A stretch of 64,000 nucleotides of DNA from Timema cristinae (Eukaryota > Arthropoda > Insecta > Phasmatodea > Timematidae). The translations under genes and the position numbers were made by a program. Positions 11,486 through 22,914 of this stretch are shown here, piece after piece (the first letter of the stretch is position 1; each line of letters starts with the position of its first letter). The notes under the pieces are model-generated. The model saw only the letters and a list, made by a program, of their open reading frames with translations, made no database searches and had not been told where the DNA came from. The stretch lies in contig JBCFYV010000024.1 of the NCBI GenBank assembly GCA_039000515.1, forward strand, positions 38,366,035-38,430,034. The letters run 5' to 3'.

Positions 11486-11778
11486 TATTATTATTAAGCA
11501 CCACATTTTACTACCTGTTTTGTTTATACGCCCTTAACGCTAATGTGTAATGGTAGAGTGATTGTGAGATGAAATGGAGGACCTACAGTTTAACGTGGAA
11601 CCCAAAACTACGGTGGAGGCCTAACATTCCTCACATTCACAAGTTGTGATTCATACACGTCTTGTCAGAGGTGATGGAAGGGTTTGGCAATCAAATAAAT
11701 CCGTGCTAGGAGCGAGAATTGAACCCCGGACCCTCTGCCACAGAAGTCTGACACCTTTCCCTAAACCACCAGTTCACC
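11486..11778 (-). mobile_element. SINE-A nested in SINE-B, diverged
   Basis: Complete but mutated SINE-A: the tail hairpin is decayed and box B reads GGGTTCAATTC. It carries an extra block near the centre (TTGTGATTCATACACG) also present in the copy at 43284, so these two belong to one subfamily. A short GGGTG repeat on both sides (11481-11485, 11780-11784) is the best candidate target duplication. Confidence 0.75.
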
Positions 11779-12248
11779 AGGGTGGTTTTTACCAAAACTG
11801 ATTTCCATCCTCCCTCCACGTAAATTAGGGTACAATTCATATAAATATAACAGTCTAATCCCTAATACCATTGTCATAATTATTACACAAGCGTACGACT
11901 CTTAACGGTTAGTAAGACGTGGTGGTAATTATATATATATATATATATATTATATATTTAAGTATCATTGTATTTACACACATTGTATCTTACTTACTAA
12001 CAAAATCATAGCAACTTAATATTAAGGTAATCACTCACTTATGGATATCGAAGAGGCAGTTTTCCTATGAACCACGGACTGAAACTAATAATCACCACTC
12101 ACTCACAGATATAATAAAATTCACGACCTGCCAATCAATCGTCTAAAACGAAAACTGCTCATGTTTTTATCGAGATTATGATGCTCCAACCAGTTTCTTG
12201 TCTAAAGACTCAGTTCACCCCCAACCCCACCCCTATACAACCCATTAC

Positions 12249-12249
12249 A

Positions 12250-12283
<34 letters not shown>
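12249..12283. repeat. (CA)n microsatellite
   Basis: About 17 perfect CA units. It accounts for the run of alternating Thr and His in the open frame that crosses it. Confidence 0.95.
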
Positions 12284-12286
<3 letters not shown>

Positions 12287-12334
12287 TACCAGGATGCAGA
12301 TAACAGATCTAAGCAGAAAGTTGCATGTGTGTAT

Positions 12335-12336
<2 letters not shown>

Positions 12337-12387
<51 letters not shown>

Positions 12388-12666
12388 TATTATTATTATT
12401 ATTATTATTTATTATTATTTTAGCACCACGTCTTACTACCCGTTCGGGTTATACGCTTTGAGTACTAATTACGCTAATGGATTAGGAATTGGGAAGGTTG
12501 AATTAAATGAAGTGAACCCGCATTTGAATGGAGGGAGAGTGGGAAACCATTTAGGAAAAATCACCCCCATTTCACCCGACCGAGATTCGAACCTCGATCT
12601 CCCCGTGCTCCCGAAGTCGAGCTCAACACGACAAGCGCGTTAGCCAACTACGCCACCGAGGCAGGT
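12337..12666 (-). mobile_element. SINE-B, best-preserved copy
   Basis: Minus-strand head with box A GGTGGCGTAGTTGGCTAACG and box B GAGGTTCGAATCTCGG. The body contains CCACTCTCCCTCCATTC, and the 3' tail GTATAACCCGAACGGG then AGTAAGACGTGGTGCTAA runs into a long TAA/TTA tract. The flanking target duplication ATGTGYGTATTA lies at 12325-12336 and 12667-12678 with one mismatch in 12. This copy is the reference used here for the family. Its tail is the same as that of SINE-A although head and body differ. Confidence 0.88.
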
Positions 12667-12679
12667 ATGTGCGTATTAC

Positions 12680-13265
12680 TTTTCCAAAGTTAATAAACTA
12701 AACTCTGAACTTTTCGATGTATAGATTTTGCCTTCGGTATATCACCCAAAAAAAATCAGTCATTCAAAGTGTCTAAGGAAATTTGTTGATATATATCAAT
12801 TACATCTGTTTTTATGTAAAATTAAAGATAAGTTCTACGCGAATAGAAACCTTAGGCAAAACAAACATTAGTAGAACATTATAAGAAATCAATACGCCAG
12901 TGAAACAAGAAACCGTAAGAAACAAAAGTTAATCTTTTAAGAAGTGTTTTTAGTAAATAAATCAAAGAAAATAATAAAATCAGAGAAAACTGGGACTTCG
13001 GCCAATGACGTGCACGTCCTTAATTTAAATAATTTTTAAATATTCACTACTTGAAAATCTAAGTTCCTTTAAAAATGCCATGTGTGGAAGATTTTTATTT
13101 ATGTAAACACTCTTTAGCAAAATAAGCGCTGATCCCATACTCCTTTTTTTCTATAACAATCGACAGTGAGTAATATATTTTTCCCTGATTGGCCCAAAGA
13201 CTGAGACTCTCCTACAAATCATAGGATAAAGGCCGTGTGTGTGTGAGTACTTCGATTACCTTTTT
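12680..13265. other. AT-rich DNA, nothing recognised
   Basis: No repeat or coding signature was seen between the SINE-B copy and the large foldback element. Confidence 0.5.
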
Positions 13266-13269
13266 AGTT

Positions 13270-15314
13270 CAGGTAAGATAGTTTTTTCTTTAACTAAATT
13301 AACCATACACTTTCTCAACCTGATATTTGGGAGAAAATTCTTAGAAATTAATGTATATAATTTGGACTAAACCGGCTTCTAACTTTTACGTTAAATAAAT
13401 TCATTAAAGTGCCGAAAACTGGTATTTTAACTTTTAGGTGTGAATGTTTTTTTTAAACAAAAAAATAGCCCGTGATAGCGCTTGAAGAGACAAAAAAAAA
13501 TAGCCCGGTCAATATAAATCGGCTTACAACTTTTGTCAATAAAAAATCAAAATCGTGAAAAATTGCCATTTTTGATATTTAAATACTTGAGTTTTAATTA
13601 TTGCAGGAACTTGTTTCGGGGCTTAAATCGTAGTTCTTGTTGGTACTTATATATAATAAGAATTTTGTGCAAAAATAATCATACATTTTGCGGAAATAAC
13701 GAGTATGTAAAAACAGATATTCCCGAAATATGGCTTTGAAGCAGCTAATAATTGTCATAGAGTGATTTTTCAAACCGCTATTTTTTTTAATTTTTTTTTA
13801 GAAGAATGTATCTACAAACTCCCAAATAATGAAATATATGCATGGTTCGAATGAATAGCTTAAAAACGCGTCTGAAAACCGGTGTGTTTGTTGCTTCGGG
13901 CGCGCTAGTGGAGGAGAAGAGGTGACATGGTAGGGGAAGCCTCTCTGGCGGCCGGGCTTCGAGCGTTTTAAGGTGGAGTAGCTCGCCGAAATATGAATAG
14001 TGGGTATATTATTGACGCATAAGAAGCAAATAGTGAATGGCTATTTTTGACGATTCATATTGGCATGGTATTATTTCCCATTCTTTATATTTAATAAAAA
14101 AAATATTGTTCCGGGTTTTGGGAACATAAATAATATCAAAGTTAATAAAAAAAAGTATTAACTTTTTGTGTTGTTATAATTTTCTTAATTCTTATTTAGT
14201 GCTAACGGGCTCGATAATCATTGCATACGAAGTTATGCTGGTAGTTGAAGAATAGATAATTTTTTTGAGTGTCAAGTTGAATTTTTTATATACTATTATT
14301 ACAGTATTAAATTATATTTAAAAATAAAATAAAATAAATGTTTATTAATAAGAAATTAAATGTTTTTTATTTACATACATACTTATGCATGATCTAACCT
14401 ATAACCTTTTATTCAATGCTTTAAAAAATAACAACAATAAAAAATTTAACAACAATTTTTTCATTAACTTTGATGTTATTTATGTTCCCAAAACACTGGG
14501 ACAATATCAATGTTTGGAAAAAAAAAAGTCAAATAATACCATGCCAATATGAATCGTCAAAAATAGCCATCCACTATTTGCTTCTTATGCGTCAATAATA
14601 TACCCACTATTCATATTTCGGCGAGCTACTCCAACTTAAAACGCTCGAAGCCCGGCCGCCAGAGAGGCTTCCCCAATCACGTCACCACTTCTCCACTCGC
14701 ACGCCCGAGCGCCCGAAGCTACAAATACACCGGTTTTCCGACGCGTTTTTAGCTATTAAATCGGACCCTGCTTATATTTCATTATATGGGAGTTGTAGAT
14801 AAACTCTTCGTGAACAAATAGCGCTTTGAAAAACCACTATATGACCATTACTGGCCGCTTCCAAACCATTTTTAGGGAACGCCTGTTTTTACATACTCAT
14901 GATTACCGCATTAAGTTATGATTATTTTTGCATGAAATTTTTATTATATGTAGATATCAACAAGAGCTACAATTTAAGCCCTGAAACAAGTTCCTGGAAC
15001 AATTATAACTAATAATTAAATTTCAAAAAACGACAATTTTTCACGAATTTGATTTTTTATTTACAAAAGTTGTAAGCCGATTTCTATCGACAAGGGCTAA
15101 TTTATTTGTCTTTTTAAGCGCCATCACGGGCTATTTTTGGTTTTTCGAAAAAAAAACACAACTTAAAAATTAAAATATCAGTTTTCCGCACTTTTATGAA
15201 TTTTTTTAGCGTAAAAGCTACAAGCCGATTTAGTTCACCAATTTCTACGATTTTTCTCCTAATTATAACGTTAAGAAAGTGGATGGTTAATTTATTTAAA
15301 GAAAAAAACACCTG
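13270..15314. mobile_element. 2-kb foldback element with very long inverted arms
   Basis: Two arms of roughly 0.9 kb (13270 to about 14180, and about 14410-15314) are inverted copies of each other around a loop of about 220 bp. Exact matches include GGAGTAGCTCGCCGAAATAT at 13975-13994 with its complement at 14613-14632. The outer ends begin CAGGT. Each arm contains a GC-rich patch (GCGGCCGGGCTTCGAGCG) in otherwise AT-rich DNA and an internal near-repeat (CGGCTTACAACTTTTG). No transposase frame and no clear target duplication were found. It could be a foldback transposon, a long-TIR MULE-like non-autonomous element, or an inverted duplication. Confidence 0.75.
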
Positions 15315-15319
15315 GATTA

Positions 15320-16570
15320 TGTGAATATACTAAAGGGACGCAAGACAAAAAACTAAAAATATATAGTTATTTAATATTTATTTAACATCTATATGCAAAA
15401 ATTGATAACGAATAAGCTCTTTGAATTTTCAATGTGATCACGTGAAATAATTTCTGTTTTCTCGCAATCTCCTCAATTCCACATTCCAATCACGTACTGT
15501 AGCTCTAAGTTGTGGTGAACTACGCAGTTGCTTGAGAGCAAGAAAGAGAGAGAGAGAGTTTGAAGGTAATGATTTAAAGGAGGGCAAGAAGGGAAGGTTC
15601 TGTAGAAAGCACAACTTGAAAAGACCTACACCTCTCCAAGGTAATCAATATTGAAACACCCTCAAGGGTGTGTTAGGAGACTAGAAATAACTGAAGGATT
15701 TATCCTGGAAAATCGTTGAGAAAAACTGGTTTAAGTTGGTAAATAATAAAGATTTGATAGTAAAGTATACTAAATAAAACCATAAAAATCAAACATATTT
15801 TTACTATTATTTAGCACCGTGTCTTACTTCCCGCATCGGATTATATGCTTGACAACATATTTAAATATATATTTTATCAGAATAAATTAAGATTATCCTG
15901 AATTAATATATTGCAAAACTAAAATTAATATCTTAAAAAAAGAAGCTCACTAATCTGTCATTTTTGAGGAAACATTTGATACTACCTGAGTAATTTAATT
16001 TTTCTTAAAATTAATTTATTTTCTATTTATCTAAAGACTGAATAAAAAAGTAAATAAAAAGAGCACTGCACCCCATAATAAGCCAAATATTTTCGCAAAT
16101 GAAAAATAAGTTTTATGAATAGGGTTAAGCAATTAAAAGAACATGGAATAGTAATGATATTGAAAACATAATATTCAGTTACCGCTTCTATAATTTGTGT
16201 CATTTTTATTTAGTTATTTGAGTTAAATCACGGACGGGCCAACAACAATTCAAGAAATGTTGTGGCTGTTATGTAAATCAAAATAATTAAAATAAACTTA
16301 ACCAAATAATTTAAGCCACAGGTCAAATAACGTGAATATTTTCAATAAAAGCTTATATATCTATTAATTGATATTATTTTGAAAGAAGTATTTTTGGGGT
16401 TTTACATAAATAATATCATGTACTAATATTAAATATTTTCTAAACATTTGATGGGGGAGGGTCCCCAAGTCCATAAAATAATTTTATTATAACTGCTCCT
16501 AAACAAATAAATTTTCGTCACCATTTAATAATAATATTAAAAAGTTGATTGGCCCCTTGTACTGGTCCCG
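15320..16570. other. AT-rich DNA with a SINE tail fragment
   Basis: Holds a short GA run near 15545-15560 and, at about 15812-15850 on the minus strand, a fragment matching the SINE-A/B tail (TTTAGCACCGTGTCTTAC on the plus strand). Nothing else is recognised. Confidence 0.5.
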
Positions 16571-16574
16571 GTTT

Positions 16575-16770
16575 TAGCACCTAGCAGGACTGGACTATAC
16601 TGGACTAGACTGGACATCTGATGACGGGGAGATTGGGGTTTGAATCCCAGTCAACTGTATTGAGAATTATTTTTCCTAAATAGCTTTCCACGCATATGTT
16701 TGTACACTTCTTATAAACTACATCTTATTCCCCGCTTATAGTTGATAAGCCATAAGAACTCATAAACTCA
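16575..16770 (+). mobile_element. SINE-B, degenerate copy
   Basis: The B-box-like GGGGTTTGAATCCCAGTC is followed by TTTTTCCTAAATAGC, the body block seen in other SINE-B copies. The tail has decayed. A short ACTGGACT repeat in the head region looks like local duplication. Confidence 0.55.
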
Positions 16771-17379
16771 TAAACAAATATGTTAATTCTATATCTATTG
16801 TTATTGAAAAAAGTTATTTTAACATACGTACATAAACCTGCCTATGGTTTATTGACTAAAATAAATTTGTGTAGTTATATTTGATTGCAATCTTTAACTT
16901 TATAAAATATATTTTAATCAAATCCTTTAAGTGTTTTTTAAAGGATGTGGTCATATACAGCAAATAGATATGAATTTGGTATGCAGTTTAGTTCAGAAAC
17001 ATATGTAAACATTATATTTAGTTATTCCTTTTTAACATGACACATTCTTGTCAAACTTGAATACAACTTGTGAGCTTCTAAGTAACGATCATTTAGATGA
17101 GTAATATATATATCCGAGAAAGCTAGTAGATATTAAATAATTAAACATGTTGGGCTCCTTACTACTGATATAATCTAAGATATACGTATTGTGACAGTAA
17201 CTATAATATAAACAAGGACTCGCAAATTAAGTGTATTCTGTTGATATATTTAATAGATATTTTACAAATTAATGTGAAGCGATTTAAATATAAAATTCTC
17301 AAAAATTATTTAAAATAGTATATTATATATAAATGTGTATGGAAATTGGTTGTGTCAACTCATATAGAGTATGGCTGGC

Positions 17380-18265
17380 TAAGAAAGCCCTCGAGGGGCA
17401 TGGCTATTTCAGGAGAGGAGGACGCGTCATCAACACAATAAAATACGGAGATGATCTAGCATTGCTGGCTTCAAAATAAAATAGAGTTCCAGGTAAGGTT
17501 GGACTGACTGGTGGAGATAGGAAGAAGATATAGCATGGAGATCAACATTTAGAAGTCAAAAGTGATGGAAAGGGGTAAAGGGGGAGGGCTTCAAAAAAAT
17601 GATGAGCCATTGAAAATGAAATTTGGAAATCAGAAGTTGGAAAACATGGAGCAGTTTAAGTACCTGGGATGTCTGCTGACAAGGGATGCCTACTGCACCA
17701 AAGAAATTAGGTCTAGTATCGCCATGGCCAAGAAAGATTTCAACAAAAAGAGGCTACTACTGACCAGCAAATTGAGTTTGTAACTGTGGAAGAAATGGAT
17801 GAAATGATACATTTGGAGCATTGAGCTGCATGGAGCAGAAACTTGGACTCTCAGGAAGATGGAAAAGAAATACTCGGAGAGCTCTAAAATGTGTTGCCAG
17901 AGAAGACTTAATAAAATCAGGTGGATAGACAAGATGATAAACAATGAAATCCTAAGAAGAGTGGATGAGAAGAAAACCCTTTTGGATGTTATTCTTCAGT
18001 ACAAAGTTAACTGGCTTGAACAAATCCTTAGAAGGGATTGTATTATTCAGCACGTAATAGAAGAAAAGGTTGAAGGAAATAGGATTTTATAAAGGAGGAG
18101 GATTCAAATATTGGATGACATCAAGGAAAGAAGAAAATTTTGGAAGCTGAAAGAGGCGGTAGAAGACAAGGAGGGTGCATTGGCGGTCTAAGAGCATTGA
18201 CCAAAGGATTGGACCTGTCGTCAGACAGAACACCTAATATAATAATAATAATAATGATAATAATG
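17380..18265 (+). mobile_element. LINE-2: reverse transcriptase fragment with TAA tail
   Basis: Decayed 3' half of a second LINE ORF2, unlike LINE-1 in sequence. Peptides in order: RRGGRVINTIKYGDDLALLA (the RT catalytic box, with YGDD in place of the usual YADD), EQFKYLGCLLTRDAYC, ELHGAETWTLRKMEKKY, ILRRVDEKKTLLDVIL and NWLEQILRRDCII. Several frameshifts and stops separate these blocks. The coding end runs almost directly into a TAA-type repeat (18238-18265), the expected 3' terminus. No fingers domain or endonuclease is present, so the copy is 5'-truncated. The clade is not resolved. Confidence 0.85.
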
Positions 18266-18269
18266 TATT

Positions 18270-20325
18270 ATTCAAAAGTCACTCATAATTAATACATGCA
18301 TATATTATATATAAAAGGATCACATATAAATAAATTTAATTCTTACTTATTTATGCGTGCATATAATTATAGTGAATTTAGATGTGATACCAGTTGCATT
18401 ATTATTTAGATAAATACTAGCTCGAATGAATCTCTAGTTAAATTCAACTCAATAGGAATTCAAATATGATCTTTGACAAAAGTCTGTCTTCCATGAATAC
18501 CAACCGTTGAGGAAACCAAAAATCAATTATGCTGTTCACGCGGTGCGGAAATGAAAGGAGACATTTGAAAGAGTTTGGAGGGGAAGAGATGGAGGGTTCG
18601 CGATAGTCGAGTAGTTGGTCTGAAGTGGGGAGTGGAGGTTTGCCGATGTTGAAGGGGAAGATGACATGAACGTAGGGGAGCAGAGGGTAAAGTTAGTGCA
18701 GACAAAGTGAGAACCAACTCAGTTTCCAATCAGCTATAGGCGCCTTTCGCAAGTGCCTTAACCACAGAATGCTTTGGTCAATGGCCTAGAGGGAAAATGA
18801 GCTAAGTCCTTATTCATGAATAATCGTAGTCATTAAATGTAGCCATGAAAATTAAAAATATTAACTATGTAATTTCCAGTGCTGGCCTGTTACAGGTCGT
18901 GTTACTGGTTCCAGCGCTATAAAAAAGGAAATTAAAATTGAAATTATATATGGTTTTGGCTATTTATAAATATAACTTTTAATATTTTACCGTCTTTAGT
19001 TTACACAATTTTGATAAAATAATATAGTTTTAAGAAAATATTACTTTAAATGTTAAAATTGGGAAATATCTTCCTTCTGTGTTTTAACATCCTTTGTATT
19101 AGTTTTACTAAATAATGTCACTTACAAAATGATCTTAAATGGAATGACCAATCCTTTTGTAGTTAAGTTAGTTGAGAGAGAAAAATATACCCAATTTCCA
19201 CACCACAGGACAGCAGTACCAGAGTTGAAACGACAACAAACCAATATACACACGCGCGCACTGAAATGAACACATATTCACGTATGAGTGATTATACGAA
19301 ATGTTAGGAGCTTTTATTGACAAAGTAAATAATATCTGAAGAGTACATGGGGAAAAGGGATAAGTCACATAATATAAATTTCCCTGGCCAACAACTTTTA
19401 TATAACATACTTAATGAGGAGCTAAGTATTTTTTTTTTCACAATTAAAATATAAAGATTCCTCTTTAACCGTAGCCTGAATTGCATTAGAAAGGTATTAT
19501 GAATGTTTAGCAGATGGCAGCACTAAATCTATTTAAGTTAAAATTGGAGTTAACCCGTTTTTCCGCTGTACTCTTTATTTGTGTTTATGGTGCAAAGGTC
19601 TTGGTAAAAATTTAACGAGGGAAAACTAAACATTTAGACTGTTATTTATTGCAGATGGCTAGGCAAACAAGATACTATTTGGAAGGGACAAATTGTTTCG
19701 TAGACAAAAACAAAGTTTTAGATTAATTTGTGGAGTTGTGATATTGATAAAACACTCCATTAAACAATATTAATTTTCGTATTTACAGATAGTATAATGT
19801 GGAAAAGGAAATGTTTTTTCATGAGACATTGAAGATATAAAAAAATATATATTCAAAAAAGGACAAAGTTTACAAAAATACAATCCAAGAAGTTATATTA
19901 CTATAAATACAGTTTCTAAACAAATATTTAAAATGAGATATAATAAGTAACACAAATAAAAACAATCTATTAAGTGTGGTTTCAATATCATGTTAACCCA
20001 CTATATATTAGATATTTTAAAATATAATGTGTGTGATTAATTTTTACACTTTATTTTAATTTCATGGACAAAAACAATATTCTTTTAGATTTAAAAATAA
20101 TTTTTTTAAATAAATTACATTAATAATATTTATAAATGCCAAATTATTTATTTGCGCTTCCATATAAGTATTTATTTTAATATTAACACATTTTAACAAA
20201 TATTTTAAACAAAATCATTATATATTAAATAAATAAAGAATAATTCTAAAAGTTGTCAAATTCGTGTATCTACTTAAGAACACTTTCACAAGACCGTCAT
20301 TTTTAATTTTCCAGTAAGCCTAGTT
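18270..20325. other. AT-rich DNA, unrecognised
   Basis: A G/A-rich stretch on the plus strand (about 18530-18720) carries a frame on the opposite strand with no recognisable similarity. The rest is AT-rich without repeats I can place. Confidence 0.5.
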
Positions 20326-20329
20326 AACC

Positions 20330-20840
20330 ACGACTTTGAAAACACATGTTCGCAGTTTGACCTTTTACCCTTTCCTCATCTTCCCCATCTCGGGTAGTCA
20401 CATTCTGCCAAAAACCCTCTCTAACCAACCCTACCCTGATCCCCCAAAACCCTCTCTATTTTATAACAACGTTACCAACCATTTCCAACTGAGCACCGGA
20501 TTACGTTGTACACACATTTCAGCAAGTGGCCGCGTTACCCCTCCTCCCTTCAAGGTCTATTCTAGATAATTACCTTTGTATTGAAGCTTATTCTCTGGTC
20601 CACAGGATATGAAACCCCTCCGCCGTGACATCCCGACCAACCCTTTCCACTGGTCTACTCCAAACACAAACACGTTGGAGTCCTGCCAAGTGTGTATAAG
20701 TGTAACACAATACCTTACTCGCAACGGACATGACGCTAGGCTTACGGCTCGCAAATCATTTTGTTAGTCAACACCGTGACCTCACCTCTCTGGAATACCT
20801 CTGGCACGTGTCAGGTGTCAATTTTTGGGCGGGAAAGGGT
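20330..20840. other. GC-richer single-copy stretch, unrecognised
   Basis: About 500 bp clearly richer in C and G than its surroundings, C-rich on the plus strand (CCTCATCTTCCCCATCTCGG, CCCCTCCTCCC). No known repeat is seen and the open frames of 65-77 codons have no recognisable motif. It could be an LTR or transposon remnant, an untranslated exon or a regulatory region. The sequence alone does not decide. Confidence 0.3.
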
Positions 20841-20962
20841 AACGGGTGTTGTGAATAACCGTAAAGAGTTTAGAAAAAAAAGAAAAAGAAGAAAAAAATC
20901 AGTCATACCAAGCATCACAAGTTGATTTATGAAATCAATTATAAATTTATATATACAGGCCC

Positions 20963-20982
20963 TATATATATATATATATAAT
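20963..20982. repeat. (TA)n microsatellite
   Basis: A short TA run; no associated feature. Confidence 0.9.
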
Positions 20983-21140
20983 TTACCGTATTTGCTCACA
21001 ATGTGGAAATAGTATTGTAGTCACTGTTACTAGAATTTACTTAGAATTTAACAGTCTCAATGTTGTTAGCACTTCACACAAACACGCCAGGAAGCAGAAG
21101 ATTTTTTTTGTTTATATTATTTTTATTTTATTATTATATT

Positions 21141-21945
21141 AAAGCACCACGTATTAATATAATACCCGTTTGGTTCATACGCTTTTGTATAATCACGCTA
21201 CTGGTTTTAGGGATTAAGAAAGTTATATTTATAGGAAGAGTACCAGCATTTACGCTAAGGGAGAGTGGAAAACAATTGTGGAAAAAAACACCTTAGTTAC
21301 AACTGACCGATATTCCAATCTTTACCTCCGCATAGTCGGCAGTATAGTATACTGTTATAGGGCCCCTACTAGATCAGTCAAACTGTCAGTCCTAAGATTG
21401 ACAGTCTGACTGTCAGTATGCATCAGTATTTACGAGACCGTACACGGTCAATCTTCGTATCGTTATTGTTATCAGTCTCCGCACCTGCGTGCAACAACAT
21501 GGATGATAATAAAAATGTGTGGGCAGTCCTTGTTTGCTACCGAGACTGAAGGAAATACTGACGATCAAACGTTCAGTACTACAGTCAGTCTCTCCCACCA
21601 CTTGCAAGACTGATGGACTCGGACTTATGTGATCAGAAAATTCGGATCACATCAGTATTTTAGTCAGTCAGTCAGTCCATCATTCCATCAGTACTGCCAC
21701 TACATGGTCAGTACTACTGTCAGTCTCTCCCAACACTTGAAAGACTGATGGACTGAGACTGATCTGATCAGAAGTTTTGGATCACATCAGTATTTTAGTC
21801 AGTCCATCCATCAGTCCTGCCCATACATGACCAGTCAGACTGTCGGTATTAATAAAGTAATTATTAATATTGACAGTCTGACTGATGGTGCAGGGCCCTT
21901 AGTAGAGTGGTGCGCTAGACCATTCAGCCACGAAGTGGGTAGTAT
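21141..21945 (-). mobile_element. SINE-B interrupted by a TIR element
   Basis: The minus-strand SINE-B tail and body lie at 21141-21357; the rest of its tRNA-like head continues at about 21902-21945, on the far side of a 0.54-kb insertion. The outer blocks match the intact head of the copy at 23103-23347. The tail hairpin is partly kept (ACCAAACGGGT on the minus strand). Confidence 0.65.
21358..21901. mobile_element. TIR element with internal 136-bp tandem duplication
   Basis: Ends are inverted copies beginning AGGGCCC (right end AAGGGCCC), with further shared subterminal blocks (CAGTCAAACTGTCA and CAGTCAGACTGTCA). The interior is full of CAGTC motifs and has a direct tandem duplication of about 136 bp (units from 21573 and from 21709). 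No transposase frame. The target duplication is not clear and the superfamily is unassigned. Its position inside a SINE-B head fixes it as younger than that SINE. Confidence 0.6.
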
Positions 21946-21959
21946 ATATTTTATTACTA

Positions 21960-22440
21960 GATAGCTGTTGCCCGCGCTTTGCTCGCGTGAAAGTTGATTA
22001 TATACAAATACGAAAATATACATATGTATTTACAGATTAATTTAAAATATTACGTTACGTTGATGACCATAACTTGACCTCAGATCAAAAATAATGCAAG
22101 TCCGATACAAACTTTCACCCCCTTTTTCATCCCTTATTAAATAAAATTTCCAAAATTCCTGAAACACTATTTATTTGTTTTACGTCAATAACCAAAATAC
22201 AAATTTTGTTATGTAACTTTCAAAATGACGGACTTTGATACATATTATCATACATATTATCATCCCCTATTTTGACCCCTTTGGGGTGGAATTTTCTAAA
22301 ATCCTTTCTTAGTGGGTGCCTACATAACAAAATGAATATACAGTCCAAATTTCATGCTTGTAGCCTTGATAGTTTGCGCTCGGCGATGATGAATCAGTCA
22401 GTCAGTCATGTCAGGACATGTTATTTTATAAGTTTAGATT
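21960..22440 (+). mobile_element. RTE-like dispersed element, copy 1
   Basis: Starts GATAGCTGTTGCCCGCG and ends with CAGTCAGTCAGTCA and TTATTTTATAAGT. It is nearly identical to the copy at 40141-40611, differing by a few substitutions and a local duplication of ACATATTATCAT. This start and end are typical of an abundant non-coding repeat class in insect genomes, often linked to LINE 3' ends. I do not assign a clade with certainty. No protein is encoded. Confidence 0.7.
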
Positions 22441-22444
22441 ACTA

Positions 22445-22785
22445 TAGGACTGCCTCTGCGTTCTAGTGGTCAGAGTTGCTGGTTACAAATCCAAAAAGTC
22501 CCAGATTACTTTCACGGTGCTTCCAGAATATTTTTGTGAACCATTGGGTTTAGAACGGGGACTAATTCAGTCAAGTGATGACAAATGTGGAGCTGTTTGA
22601 ATAAAAATAAAATAGTAGTGGCTTTGTTCTAGTAAACTGATATAATGGCAGGATGGTACATTGTGCTAACCACAAGACACCATCTATCAGCAAATGAGGG
22701 CACTATCATCGCTCACGGTGGTGGCCGCTTGGTTCTTATAGTTCTCTTGTGGGCTCACGCCATGTAGTTTGTTTTTATTACTATT
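22445..22785 (+). mobile_element. SINE-C copy
   Basis: The head has box A GCGTTCTAGTGGTCAGAG. The body includes TCAGTCAAGTGATGACAAATG and a block GGTGGTGGCCGCTTGGTTC before a T-rich tail (GTAGTTTGTTTTTATTA). The same block order occurs at 29190 and 56622. Box B is decayed in this copy. The 3' tail is unrelated to that of SINE-A/B. Confidence 0.65.
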
Positions 22786-22914
22786 GTTTTTATTGTGGGA
22801 GCTTCCGTGTGCCTAATTAAATCTAAACATTATATTACGCTCGTGAACCCATTTATGATGAGTTTCGAATCACTAGCATTTTACCCTTTTCAGAAGCACG
22901 AGAGTTATATTATA

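Larger units (their letters stand above)
10778..11935 (+). mobile_element. SINE-B interrupted by two younger elements
   Basis: Three pieces of one plus-strand SINE-B: the head start (about 10778-10807), the middle (11413-11485) and the 3' half (11780 to about 11932). The last piece contains CCATCCTCCCTCCACG and ends TTAGTAAGACGTGGTGGTAA. The first gap is a hAT-like MITE and the second a SINE-A. Joining the pieces reproduces the block order of other SINE-B copies. A TA microsatellite follows the tail. Confidence 0.75.
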
